The notes beneath the pieces are model-generated. The model ran no database searches, was not told where the DNA came from, and saw only the letters and a program-made list of their open reading frames with translations. Position numbers and translations under genes: made by a program. From assembly GCA_900547565.1 (NCBI GenBank), contig URHI01000001.1, positions 5,838 to 69,837 of the forward strand: DNA of 64,000 nucleotides, given 5' to 3'. The DNA is from an uncultured Eubacteriales bacterium (GTDB lineage Bacteria; Bacillota; Clostridia; Oscillospirales; CAG-272). Positions 8,887-16,019 of this stretch are shown piece by piece (the stretch's first letter is position 1; each line of letters begins with the position of its first letter).

Positions 8887-9921
8887 TTATCTCTCACCCA
8901 TAAGATGTGCCAGAACGTATGCTTCCAGCTTTTCGTAGTTACGCTCCGCTATGCACTTATTTTTATAATCGTTGTCAAAGGTTTCAACCTTTTTCTCCAG
9001 CATTTTGACCATTTCCATGCTGTTGATGATGTGGCGGTAACAGTCATCGGCCTTTTGCGTACGCATAACCTTTACATCAAGCCCGACATACTCGCCGCCG
9101 GCACCGTAGTTATTGTCACACAGCACCTTGATCTGGTTGAAGGCCGAACGGATATTCTCGGAGCCAAAAGATTTATCCTGATCGTATCTCATTCCGTTCT
9201 GGTCGTTGAGATGCACGCTTCCCAGCTTGCCGAAGGACAGCGCAAACGCCATTTCAATAGCGGGATCAAGTCCTGCAAGTATGGCATGTGCGCTCTCAAG
9301 CACGGCGCCTACACGGGCGGGATCAACCGTTGAGGCAGACACAGCCATAACATGACCGACCGTCGGACAAAAGCTGCGGTCAATAGGCTCATTGGGCTTA
9401 GGCTCGATAAGCACACGGATATTATCGTCATATTTCAGCATTTTGTTTATGCTTTCGATAAGCTTATGCGTCTTCTCGACCGGATCTTTTGTCTCGGCGC
9501 AAAGTGTACCCTCGCGGGCAAGCCACAGTACTATGTTGCGTGCTCCCAGCTCGCGGGCAATGTCAATGGAGCGGAAGGCTCTCCACATTGCGAATTCATA
9601 GTCCTCGTCCGAGTTGGAAGTAAAGCCGCCGTCGGTCGTGTGGGGATCCATCCAAAGACGGGGCGCTACAAATTCGGCGGCCAATCCGTATTTATCCAGC
9701 TTTTTCTTTACCTCGCGGGCGGCCGCCTTGATTTCGGCCTCGTTGAGATTGTTCATATCCGGGACAGCATCATCGTCGTGGAATTGCACGGCGGACAGGC
9801 CTATCTCGGCAAATTTCCTGAATTTTTCTTCGATATCAATAGTCGGACGCACCTCGGGACCGAACGCATCCGCGCCCTCGTGAACATTCCAGGGACCTGC
9901 TGTAAACTTGAATCTTGACAT
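8887..9921 (-). CDS. Class I xylose isomerase-type protein
   Basis: 344 residues, matching the short class I (Streptomyces-type) xylose isomerases. All signature segments are present in order: FHDDD (47-51, catalytic His/Asp), EPKPNEP (metal Glu), an E..H pair in LESAHAILAG, HLNDQNG, the D.D pair in YDQDKSFG and a final Asp in GLDVKVMRT. The metal-binding set is therefore complete, which argues for real aldose-ketose isomerase activity in the cytoplasm. Specificity may be for xylose, glucose or another aldose. It is followed at once by the PfkB kinase, so an isomerise-then-phosphorylate route is likely. A xylulokinase (FGGY) is not present. Confidence 0.87.
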   Translation of the reverse strand: MSRFKFTAGPWNVHEGADAFGPEVRPTIDIEEKFRKFAEIGLSAVQFHDDDAVPDMNNLNEAEIKAAAREVKKKLDKYGLAAEFVAPRLWMDPHTTDGGFTSNSDEDYEFAMWRAFRSIDIARELGARNIVLWLAREGTLCAETKDPVEKTHKLIESINKMLKYDDNIRVLIEPKPNEPIDRSFCPTVGHVMAVSASTVDPARVGAVLESAHAILAGLDPAIEMAFALSFGKLGSVHLNDQNGMRYDQDKSFGSENIRSAFNQIKVLCDNNYGAGGEYVGLDVKVMRTQKADDCYRHIINSMEMVKMLEKKVETFDNDYKNKCIAERNYEKLEAYVLAHLMGER

Positions 9922-9951
9922 GACTTTCTCCTTTTTATGTATATTATTAAT

Positions 9952-11100
9952 TTACTGTTCAATGCTTATCCATCTGCGCTCCCGGCTGCTATGCACAATG
10001 GCCTCTGTCAAGCGGACTATGTATGCAGCATCTTCAAAGGTGGCAAAATCGGGCTTATCGGTGCGGTCGGAGGCGAGATAGCGGTAAAACGCCCGGATAT
10101 TTCCGCAAAAGGCGTCGTTCCAGCCCTCGGGATGACCCATAGCCAGCGAGGTATACTGTCTGACCTCGGGCGCCATAGTGTTGGGATTGCGGATTATGTA
10201 GTGGTTGTCACCATCGCGGTGCCCTTCCCACAGACGGTCATTCTCCTCCTGATTCCAGCGCAATGATGCTTTGCTGCCATTGACCTCAATACCAAAGCAA
10301 CAACCGTGTCCGGCGCTTATTTCCGAAACGTGAAACGAACCGTGCGCACCGTTGTCCATGCGGAACAGCACTGCGGCGTATTCTTCATTTTCAATTTTGC
10401 GGAGCTCGTATTCAAAATCTTTGCGGCTGGTAAACGTTTCGGTCGCTTTGACCGGCTTTTTACGGTATGGAATGAATGTGTTGAGATCGCCCATCACCTC
10501 GGTTATACGGGCGCCGGTTATGTGCTGTACGGCATCCATCCAGTGCGAGCCGATATCGGCCACACAACATGAAATACCGCAGATGTCGGGCTCAAGCCGC
10601 CACGAATAATCAGTATCGTACAGCAGCCAGTCCTGCTGGTACGCTCCCGACAGCACTCTTACCTCGCCTATGCTGCCGTTTGCAATGCGGTATCGCATTT
10701 CCTGAACCATGGGATTCATGCGGTAATTAAAGTTTACTGCCGCAACGACCTCAGGGTGGCGCGCCTTTATCTCAAGCAATTCACACGCCTCGGAATAATT
10801 GCGCGCCAGAGGCTTTTCACTGAGCAGATGCTTACCCGACTCGATTATTTTTTTGTTGATCTCCAGATGAAGATGATTAGGCGTACAGTTGTGTATTACG
10901 TCTATGTCCGGGTCAGCCAACAGCTGCTCCACCGAGGCATAGCATTTGGGAATACCGTACACCCCGGCCTTTTTGGCGGCCAGCTCGGCATTTGTGTCGG
11001 CAACCGCCTCAAGTCGGCAACCGGCAACGCGTCGCACGGCATCGATGTGGCTTTCACCTATGTAACCCATCCCTATGATACCCACTCTGAATTGTTTCAT
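9952..11100 (-). CDS. Gfo/Idh/MocA-family NAD(P)-dependent oxidoreductase
   Basis: 382 residues. An N-terminal Rossmann fold (VGIIGMGYIGESH) binds NAD(P), followed by the EKP motif in LLSEKPLARNYSE that carries the conserved lysine, then a C-terminal alpha/beta dimerisation domain. The ATG at 11100 is chosen because AGGAGAG lies 6-7 bp upstream and the Rossmann motif starts at once. A longer reading frame upstream overlaps the previous gene. Family members oxidise sugars, cyclitols or their derivatives; together with the isomerases it fits a catabolic pathway for an unusual sugar or inositol. Confidence 0.88.
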   Translation of the reverse strand: MKQFRVGIIGMGYIGESHIDAVRRVAGCRLEAVADTNAELAAKKAGVYGIPKCYASVEQLLADPDIDVIHNCTPNHLHLEINKKIIESGKHLLSEKPLARNYSEACELLEIKARHPEVVAAVNFNYRMNPMVQEMRYRIANGSIGEVRVLSGAYQQDWLLYDTDYSWRLEPDICGISCCVADIGSHWMDAVQHITGARITEVMGDLNTFIPYRKKPVKATETFTSRKDFEYELRKIENEEYAAVLFRMDNGAHGSFHVSEISAGHGCCFGIEVNGSKASLRWNQEENDRLWEGHRDGDNHYIIRNPNTMAPEVRQYTSLAMGHPEGWNDAFCGNIRAFYRYLASDRTDKPDFATFEDAAYIVRLTEAIVHSSRERRWISIEQ

Positions 11101-11135
11101 TGGTTCTCTCCTGTTATGATATTTTGACTGTCGTA

Positions 11136-12077
11136 TCAGTCTTCGAACAGACCGTACTGCTCCAGGGCATATTTTCCTATACTGTAAAGCAGACTCTCGG
11201 CCTGAATACAAATCTCACGTGACGCATTGAAAAGCCGCGGTGCCTCACCTCCGGGACCGACAAACTCATTGCGCTTGTGCGGCCATGCTCCGGCAGGCAT
11301 TATCATATTGCTCGCCTCAAAAGTAAACGGTCCCCCGAAGCCTACGGCAATCAGCCCCTGAATCACGGCATCAAGATTGAGTGTACCCATAAACGGTGCT
11401 ATATGCTCGTCATACTTGCCGTAGTTGTCCTGAATGTGCACCGCCCGTAGCAGGTCGCCCAGCGCGACTATGTCGTCGTACTGGTTCACCCCGCGCATGT
11501 TGGCGTGTCCGGTATCCCAACAGGCGAAAAGTCTGTCAAAGTCGGTGTATTCTATAAATTCACGTATGTCTGCCCCGGTAAAAAAGAAGTATTTACTTCC
11601 CATATTGCCCTCAGCGCTGTTTTCGGTCAGCACATTGACGCCGTAGTGCTCGGCGTCGTCCATCAGGCGGGCATAAAACTCACGGTTTTCGGCATAATAG
11701 CGCTCACGTCCGCCGTCCGCAGGAATATCGCGGCTAAAACCCGCGTGCGTTACCAAATTTGGTATACCGAGAATGCCGCATGCTTCTATAGTTCGGCGCA
11801 TGGCAAGCATACCTGTCTCGTGGTCGGCGGCGGGATCAAACGGATTGTAGCCCGGCGCATGCGCCTGCACATATGTAACTCCGTATTTTGCCGCAGCACC
11901 GGCATATTCGTCTATATAACGCTGGTAGTCATCTCCGACCAGCCGTGATCCCGGGCGATGATCGGTGTAAAAGCTTACGTCAAGATATTTAAACCCGGTT
12001 GTCCGGAAATTTCCTATTATACGGTCGGGTGTGTCTCCGCTCCAGAACAGGTCCCCTGTTGTTGTTGCAAGCTTCAT
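11136..12077 (-). CDS. Sugar phosphate isomerase/epimerase (TIM barrel)
   Basis: A 313-residue AP_endonuc_2-type TIM barrel, first gene of the operon. Motifs include YVQAHAPGYNPFDP, LVTHAGFSRD, VLTENSAEG, CWDTGHANMRG and VHIQDN, giving the Glu/Asp/His metal ligands. Translation starts at the ATG at 12077, with AAAGGAG upstream and about 30 nt downstream of the predicted transcription start. It differs clearly from the second family member at 1342-2172, so the pathway uses two distinct isomerase or epimerase steps. Confidence 0.86.
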   Translation of the reverse strand: MKLATTTGDLFWSGDTPDRIIGNFRTTGFKYLDVSFYTDHRPGSRLVGDDYQRYIDEYAGAAAKYGVTYVQAHAPGYNPFDPAADHETGMLAMRRTIEACGILGIPNLVTHAGFSRDIPADGGRERYYAENREFYARLMDDAEHYGVNVLTENSAEGNMGSKYFFFTGADIREFIEYTDFDRLFACWDTGHANMRGVNQYDDIVALGDLLRAVHIQDNYGKYDEHIAPFMGTLNLDAVIQGLIAVGFGGPFTFEASNMIMPAGAWPHKRNEFVGPGGEAPRLFNASREICIQAESLLYSIGKYALEQYGLFED

Positions 12078-12114
12078 TGGCACATACTCCTTTCGCGCAT
12101 TATCTGACAAATTC

Positions 12115-12143
12115 ATTATAACACAAAGAAGTGCTTATTTCAA
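12115..12143 (-). promoter_or_regulatory. Sigma-A promoter of the sugar operon
   Basis: On the - strand TTGAAA (12138-12143), a 17-bp spacer and a perfect TATAAT (12115-12120) lie about 30 nt upstream of the first start codon. Confidence 0.8.
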
Positions 12144-12627
12144 CATTCCTTCACCCCCGTTAGTGACTGTTTTTTCTTAAATATTTGCCCATTTTTTTGC
12201 CTATCCAGTATTATTGACTTGCTTTTCGACTAAATAATATTTTTATCAGTCCAGGACAAGCCTATTTTCCCATTTTTTAGGAGATTTTGAGATGCAAAGG
12301 TCAGCCTGGCCGGCAAATAAATGAGACATGCCGCTCATCTCGGTTACAATTCAGGCAAAAAAATGATACCGCTTGCCGTATCCGTGCAAATTCAAGACAA
12401 AAGCCGTAAATATTTTAGTATAAAATCACCTGTCCCGAGGTGATTAAGAATTGTTCCGTTTGTTGTGCCGCTGCGGTATTTTCCTTCCGTTTCGACACGT
12501 TGCGACTGTTCGCGCAATATCATATTAGTGGAACAAAATTCCACCCGGCAAAAGCACCGGACACTGACTAAATCCGGTGCCGGACAGGTAAAAATATACC
12601 TGAAACTAAAAGACAGGGGACATGATC
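12144..12627. other. Gene-free stretch with three inverted repeats upstream of the MazF-like gene
   Basis: No plausible gene is present. Three perfect inverted repeats lie here: AATCACCT/AGGTGATT (12424-12445), GTGGAA/TTCCAC (12528-12544) and GCACCGGA/TCCGGTGC (12554-12580). A weak promoter for the + strand gene may be TTGCGA, 17 bp, TATTAG (about 12500-12528), with the second repeat directly downstream, as an operator would be. No antitoxin gene is found here. Confidence 0.4.
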
Positions 12628-13212
12628 ATGAACATTCGACGCGGAGATATTTATTACGCCGACCTGAGTCCGGTCGTTGGCTCGGAGCAGGGGGGGCTGC
12701 GCCCGGTACTTATCATTCAGAACGACGTCGGCAACCGCTATAGCCCAACCGTCATAGCAGCCGCCATAACCTCCCGCATGGGCAAAACACGTCTGCCCAC
12801 ACATATAGATATTTACGCCGAGCGGGCGGGCCTGGCCAAGGACTCGGTCATATTACTTGAGCAAATACGTACACTGGACAAACGCCGTCTCAAGGAACGC
12901 ATGGGCCATCTTGATGACCACATAATGAATGAGGTCAACAACGCAATTGCCGTCAGCTTCGGACTCGGAGGAATACTGACTCCTCCTGAATCGTCAGGCA
13001 GTGAGCCGTTGCACGAAACTGCGGAGCCGGTACCGGCCTATGCCGCTATGGACGATCACGCACCTGCAGTTGCGGTGTCCGGAACGCACGGAGGCACAAT
13101 AGCACCTTCGGGCATTCCCACGGCCTCACTTACCGCCGAGCAAAACACTTCGGCAAACGGTGTCGGGCATTCCCCGGACACGTCCGGAACCACAACGCCA
13201 GGCGCAACCTGA
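12628..13212 (+). CDS. mazF: MazF/PemK (EndoA-type) mRNA interferase with long C-terminal tail
   Basis: Residues 1-113 match the Bacillus EndoA/MazF ribonuclease closely ([46 protein letters not shown]). This toxin cleaves single-stranded mRNA at short motifs. Residues 114-194 are an extra Pro/Ser/Thr/Ala-rich tail that looks disordered. The ATG at 12628 is chosen because AGGGGA is 7 bp upstream; an ATG 6 bp earlier is too close to it. MazE-type antitoxins normally sit directly upstream, but none is seen. It may be unregulated by a partner here, or the partner is elsewhere. Confidence 0.85.
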   Translation: MNIRRGDIYYADLSPVVGSEQGGLRPVLIIQNDVGNRYSPTVIAAAITSRMGKTRLPTHIDIYAERAGLAKDSVILLEQIRTLDKRRLKERMGHLDDHIMNEVNNAIAVSFGLGGILTPPESSGSEPLHETAEPVPAYAAMDDHAPAVAVSGTHGGTIAPSGIPTASLTAEQNTSANGVGHSPDTSGTTTPGAT

Positions 13213-13262
13213 CGAAAAAGCGGCCCTGCTTATGCAAAACAGCAATAATTATATGCTTTTTT

Positions 13263-13302
13263 CGCCTAACCTCTTGATTTTTAGGCGGAAAATGATTAAA
13301 AT
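13263..13302 (+). promoter_or_regulatory. Promoter of the aldolase gene, with flanking inverted repeat
   Basis: TTGATT (13274-13279), 17 bp, TAAAAT (13297-13302). The -35 box lies inside the loop of an inverted repeat CGCCTAA (13263-13269)/TTAGGCG (13281-13287), a possible operator. Confidence 0.6.
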
Positions 13303-13339
13303 ATAGAGTGATATATTTTGTATTCAAAGGAGATTCAAA

Positions 13340-14305
13340 ATGGCACTCGTAACAACAACCGAGATGTTCAAAAAGGCTTATGCCGGCGGTTACGCCGTAG
13401 GCGCCTTCAACATCAACAACATGGAAATAATCCAGGCTATCACCGAAGCCGCAGCCGAGCAGAAATCCCCCGTTATACTTCAGGTTTCTGCAGGTGCGCG
13501 CAAGTATGCAAGACACTCCTACCTCATGGCACTGGCACGCGCGGCCGCCGAGGACAGCGGTGTGGATTTTGCACTTCACCTTGACCACGGTGCAGACTTT
13601 GATATCTGCAAATCCTGCATTGACGGCGGCTTTACCTCCGTTATGATCGACGGCTCCAAGTACTCCTTCGAGGACAACATAGCACTCACCAAAAAAGTTG
13701 TTGAATATGCTCACGCACACGGTGTTGTGGTCGAAGGCGAGCTGGGCAAGCTGGCCGGCATTGAGGACGACGTTCATGTCGCCGCAGAGGATTCCTCCTA
13801 CACCCGCCCGGAAGAGGTTGAGGAGTTCGTTTCCAGAACCGGTGTTGACTCGCTGGCTATCGCTATAGGCACCTCCCATGGTGCTTACAAATTCACTCCC
13901 GCTCAGTGCACCCGCAATGCAGACGGTATACTTGTTCCGCCTCCCCTCCGCTTTGACATTCTTGAGGAGATCTCCAAGAGACTGCCCGGGTTCCCGATCG
14001 TTCTTCACGGTGCTTCTTCGGTTCCTCAGCAGTACGTCAAGGAGATCAATGAGCTCGGCGGCAAAATGCCTGACGCTATCGGTATTCCCGAGGACGAGCT
14101 GCGTCACGCCGCCAAGCTGTCGGTCTGCAAGATCAATATCGACTCCGATATCCGTCTGGCAATGACAGCGGCGATCCGTCGCGTCCTGCACGACGATCCC
14201 TCTGTTTTCGATCCCCGCGGATATCTGTCCGTGGCCCGTGACGAGGTCAAAAAGATGGTTACTCACAAGATCGTTGAGGTTCTCGGCTCCAACGGCAAGG
14301 CCTGA
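13340..14305 (+). CDS. fba: Class II fructose-bisphosphate aldolase
   Basis: A zinc-dependent aldolase of 321 residues that interconverts fructose 1,6-bisphosphate with dihydroxyacetone phosphate and glyceraldehyde 3-phosphate in glycolysis. Diagnostic segments are AFNINNMEI at the N-terminus, ALHLDHG (Zn ligands and catalytic Asp), GFTSVMIDGS, VEGELG, IGTSHGAYK (Zn His), VLHGASSVP (Zn His) and KINIDSD near the C-terminus. The RBS AAGGAG lies 8 bp before the ATG. It is monocistronic with its own promoter and a strong terminator. Codon use is strongly biased (many GCC/CTC/AAC codons), in keeping with high expression. Confidence 0.96.
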   Translation: MALVTTTEMFKKAYAGGYAVGAFNINNMEIIQAITEAAAEQKSPVILQVSAGARKYARHSYLMALARAAAEDSGVDFALHLDHGADFDICKSCIDGGFTSVMIDGSKYSFEDNIALTKKVVEYAHAHGVVVEGELGKLAGIEDDVHVAAEDSSYTRPEEVEEFVSRTGVDSLAIAIGTSHGAYKFTPAQCTRNADGILVPPPLRFDILEEISKRLPGFPIVLHGASSVPQQYVKEINELGGKMPDAIGIPEDELRHAAKLSVCKINIDSDIRLAMTAAIRRVLHDDPSVFDPRGYLSVARDEVKKMVTHKIVEVLGSNGKA

Positions 14306-14328
14306 TTTAAATAAAAGTACAAAATTAT

Positions 14329-14362
14329 CCGGTGGGTGTATGATGCCCACCGGATTTTTATT
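14329..14362 (+). terminator. Rho-independent terminator of fba
   Basis: Perfect 8-bp stem CCGGTGGG/CCCACCGG (14329-14336, 14346-14353) followed by ATTTTTATT. Confidence 0.9.
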
Positions 14363-14438
14363 GCCTCCCGGCTGTGCATATAAACAATATTATGACTGAA
14401 TACGCCGGGATTTTTTATTATTTTGTTCAAAATGCCCT

Positions 14439-14467
14439 TTGAAGCAAATGTAAAAAAGTAGTATAAT
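14439..14467 (+). promoter_or_regulatory. Sigma-A promoter of the small hypothetical gene
   Basis: TTGAAG (14439-14444), 17-bp spacer, perfect TATAAT (14462-14467), about 30 bp before the start codon. Confidence 0.75.
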
Positions 14468-14496
14468 ATATATAATAAATCTTCGGAGGTAAGTGT

Positions 14497-14841
14497 ATGC
14501 AGTACCGGGTTGAACACATAATATGGGGAGCTGGTTACATAGAATACCGTGACGAGCGCTATGTACGCATCGTATTTGACAATACCGATATTGGCAAACG
14601 CACGTTTGTATGGCCTGACGCCTTCGGAAAATTCTTGCGCTATGAGGATAACGATCTGCAGTCTGCGGTCGAATCAGAGTTGCGCGAAAGAGAGCGTGCG
14701 GCATATGAAGCAAACGAAAAGGAACGACAGAAACAGCTTGAGGCCGCAGCAGCGCGCGATAAAGAACAGAACGAAAGAGCAGTCAAGCGTAAGCGCGCAC
14801 TTGCATATGCCCACGCACGCAATAAAAATCTTCGTCATTGA
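14497..14841 (+). CDS. Hypothetical protein with charged coiled-coil tail
   Basis: A 114-residue cytoplasmic protein without a recognised family. Residues 1-50 look like a small beta-rich domain (VEHIIWGAGYIEYRDERYVRI..FVWPDAFGKFL). Clostridial proteins with a similar pattern (a short strand-rich domain ending in FPDAF.KFL) exist, often joined to a helical charged tail. Residues 55-110 are a helical, Glu/Arg/Lys-rich segment likely to be a coiled coil. It has its own promoter, the RBS CGGAGG and its own terminator, so it is a real gene. I do not recognise its function. Confidence 0.75.
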   Translation: MQYRVEHIIWGAGYIEYRDERYVRIVFDNTDIGKRTFVWPDAFGKFLRYEDNDLQSAVESELRERERAAYEANEKERQKQLEAAAARDKEQNERAVKRKRALAYAHARNKNLRH

Positions 14842-14855
14842 AGCGCCGAAATATA

Positions 14856-14905
14856 AACTACCCGTGACAGGACGGTAAACACCGACTTAATCACGGGTAG
14901 TTTTA
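14856..14905 (+). terminator. Rho-independent terminator
   Basis: Arms AAACTACCCGTGA and TCACGGGTAGTTT separated by about 23 nt, followed by TTTATATTT; it ends the 14497-14841 transcript. Confidence 0.8.
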
Positions 14906-14967
14906 TATTTACTTCATAACGGTAAGAAACACATACTATATCACGCTGTTGCAGCCATGTTAATCTC

Positions 14968-15077
14968 CATTCTGCCGCTTTGCGGCAGCACAAATAGTAA
15001 TCAATGAATTTTGCCTCGGCAAAATTCGTGCGTGAAAAAGTACATTTAACTTTTAGGCGAAAGCAACTTTCACGCTA
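14968..15077 (-). repeat. 110-bp dispersed structured repeat, copy 1
   Basis: About 93% identical over 110 bp, without gaps, to the inverted copy at 57942-58051. Read on the - strand it has stem I GCGTGAAA/TTTCACGC with an inner AAAAGT/ACTTTT helix, stem II GAATTTTGCC-GA-GGCAAAATTC and stem III CTGCCGC/GCGGCAG. All eight differences between the copies lie in loops or linkers. This copy sits just after the stop of the LRR lipoprotein gene and is read in sense if that transcript continues. Confidence 0.9.
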
Positions 15078-15087
15078 TTAACCGAAC

Positions 15088-15792
15088 TTATTTCCCGGAC
15101 TGACGCAGACACACGGGGTTGATAGCCGCAATCGGTGCATTGCCCTCTCCGATGACAATGCATTTCCACTGCGACTCGTTCCCCTCAAACATTATTTTGC
15201 CCAAAGATCCGCAGCCCTCGCTGGCACGCGGCGCTATTTTGCGCAGTTGTAGCGTAACATTAAGCGTCGTCATACTGCTTCCTGCCGGAATACAAATGAG
15301 CTGCGTGTGATCGGCCGTGTAAAGCACGCCTCCCATTTCGCAATATGCAGTATTTTCTGCGTCAACGGATATGTATGCCAGCGCTGGGCAGGCGGCAAAT
15401 GCACCGTCACCTATCTCGGTCACGCTGTCAGGTATCTGGACCGCACTTACGGTGGTGTTTCCCGCAAATGCACCTGACGAGATGGCTGTTACCGTCTCGC
15501 CCGATTCATTCACATCGGGAATAATAAGACAGCTGTCGCGGCAGTCACCTATTCCGGTCAGTGTACAGCTGCCGTCTCCGTTTGACTTGTAGCTCAGCCC
15601 GTGTGAATAAACGTCACCAACTGCAACCGGAACCGATTCTGTTGTTGTCTCGGGCGTGGTTTCGGGCGATGCCGTTGTTGTTTCGACGGTTGTGGTGTCA
15701 TCAGCACCGCGACGCGACATGCCGCAGGCGGCGCACCCCAATGCGCACAAAAGCATAAGCGTCACCGCAAGAATTACTTTGAAATCCTTCAT
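15088..15792 (-). CDS. Lipoprotein with leucine-rich repeats (BspA-type LRR_5)
   Basis: A 234-residue surface lipoprotein. The ATG at 15792 follows GAAAGGAC and starts a signal peptide ending at a lipobox (LGCAACG). A Thr-rich linker then leads to BspA-like leucine-rich repeats: VTAISSGAFAGNTTVSAVQIP, DSVTEIGDGAFAACPALAYISV and a partial repeat near the end. Such repeats usually mediate binding to host or polymer surfaces. It lies downstream of the alkaline phosphatase lipoprotein but has its own promoter, and a terminator separates the two. Confidence 0.8.
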   Translation of the reverse strand: MKDFKVILAVTLMLLCALGCAACGMSRRGADDTTTVETTTASPETTPETTTESVPVAVGDVYSHGLSYKSNGDGSCTLTGIGDCRDSCLIIPDVNESGETVTAISSGAFAGNTTVSAVQIPDSVTEIGDGAFAACPALAYISVDAENTAYCEMGGVLYTADHTQLICIPAGSSMTTLNVTLQLRKIAPRASEGCGSLGKIMFEGNESQWKCIVIGEGNAPIAAINPVCLRQSGK

Positions 15793-15877
15793 TTTTTGTC
15801 CTTTCCCGGTGGGCTGTGATTTTGCCGTTACCCGGCACAGCCGCACCGTCACTCCGCTGTCCGCAGAGCTTGTCCAC

Positions 15878-15906
15878 ATTTTACCATTTGTTCGTTTGGT
15901 AGTCAA
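15878..15906 (-). promoter_or_regulatory. Sigma-A promoter of the LRR lipoprotein gene
   Basis: On the - strand TTGACT (15901-15906), 17 bp, TAAAAT (15878-15883), about 85 bp before the start codon. Confidence 0.65.
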
Positions 15907-15944
15907 TAAAAAAACATCGACCTCATTCCTCACATACTGTCCGG

Positions 15945-15993
15945 AAACGACAAAGCTCCCTGCCGACAACCGCGCGGATTGCCGACAGGGAGC
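15945..15993 (-). terminator. Terminator after the alkaline phosphatase gene
   Basis: 15-bp arms at 15979-15993 and 15955-15969 pair with two G-U wobbles on the - strand, followed by TTTGTCGTTTCC. Confidence 0.65.
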
Positions 15994-16019
15994 CTGTTTT
16001 ATGAAATTATGTCGTAATT

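Noticed and set aside
12465..12743. 92-codon frame upstream of and overlapping the MazF-like gene as a possible antitoxin
   Set aside because: It overlaps the toxin's first 38 codons out of frame, has no RBS, lacks a MazE/AbrB pattern and ends in Arg-rich sequence. No support as an antitoxin.
13130..14350. 406-codon open frame on the - strand opposite the aldolase gene
   Set aside because: It exactly mirrors the strongly codon-biased fba gene, has no RBS or family motifs, and crosses the fba coding region in full. It is a shadow frame produced by biased third positions.
14968..15077. Repeat copy 1 as part of a CRISPR array or as a tRNA-like gene
   Set aside because: Only one unit is present with no spacers, and the stems do not form a cloverleaf with an anticodon or CCA-type acceptor.
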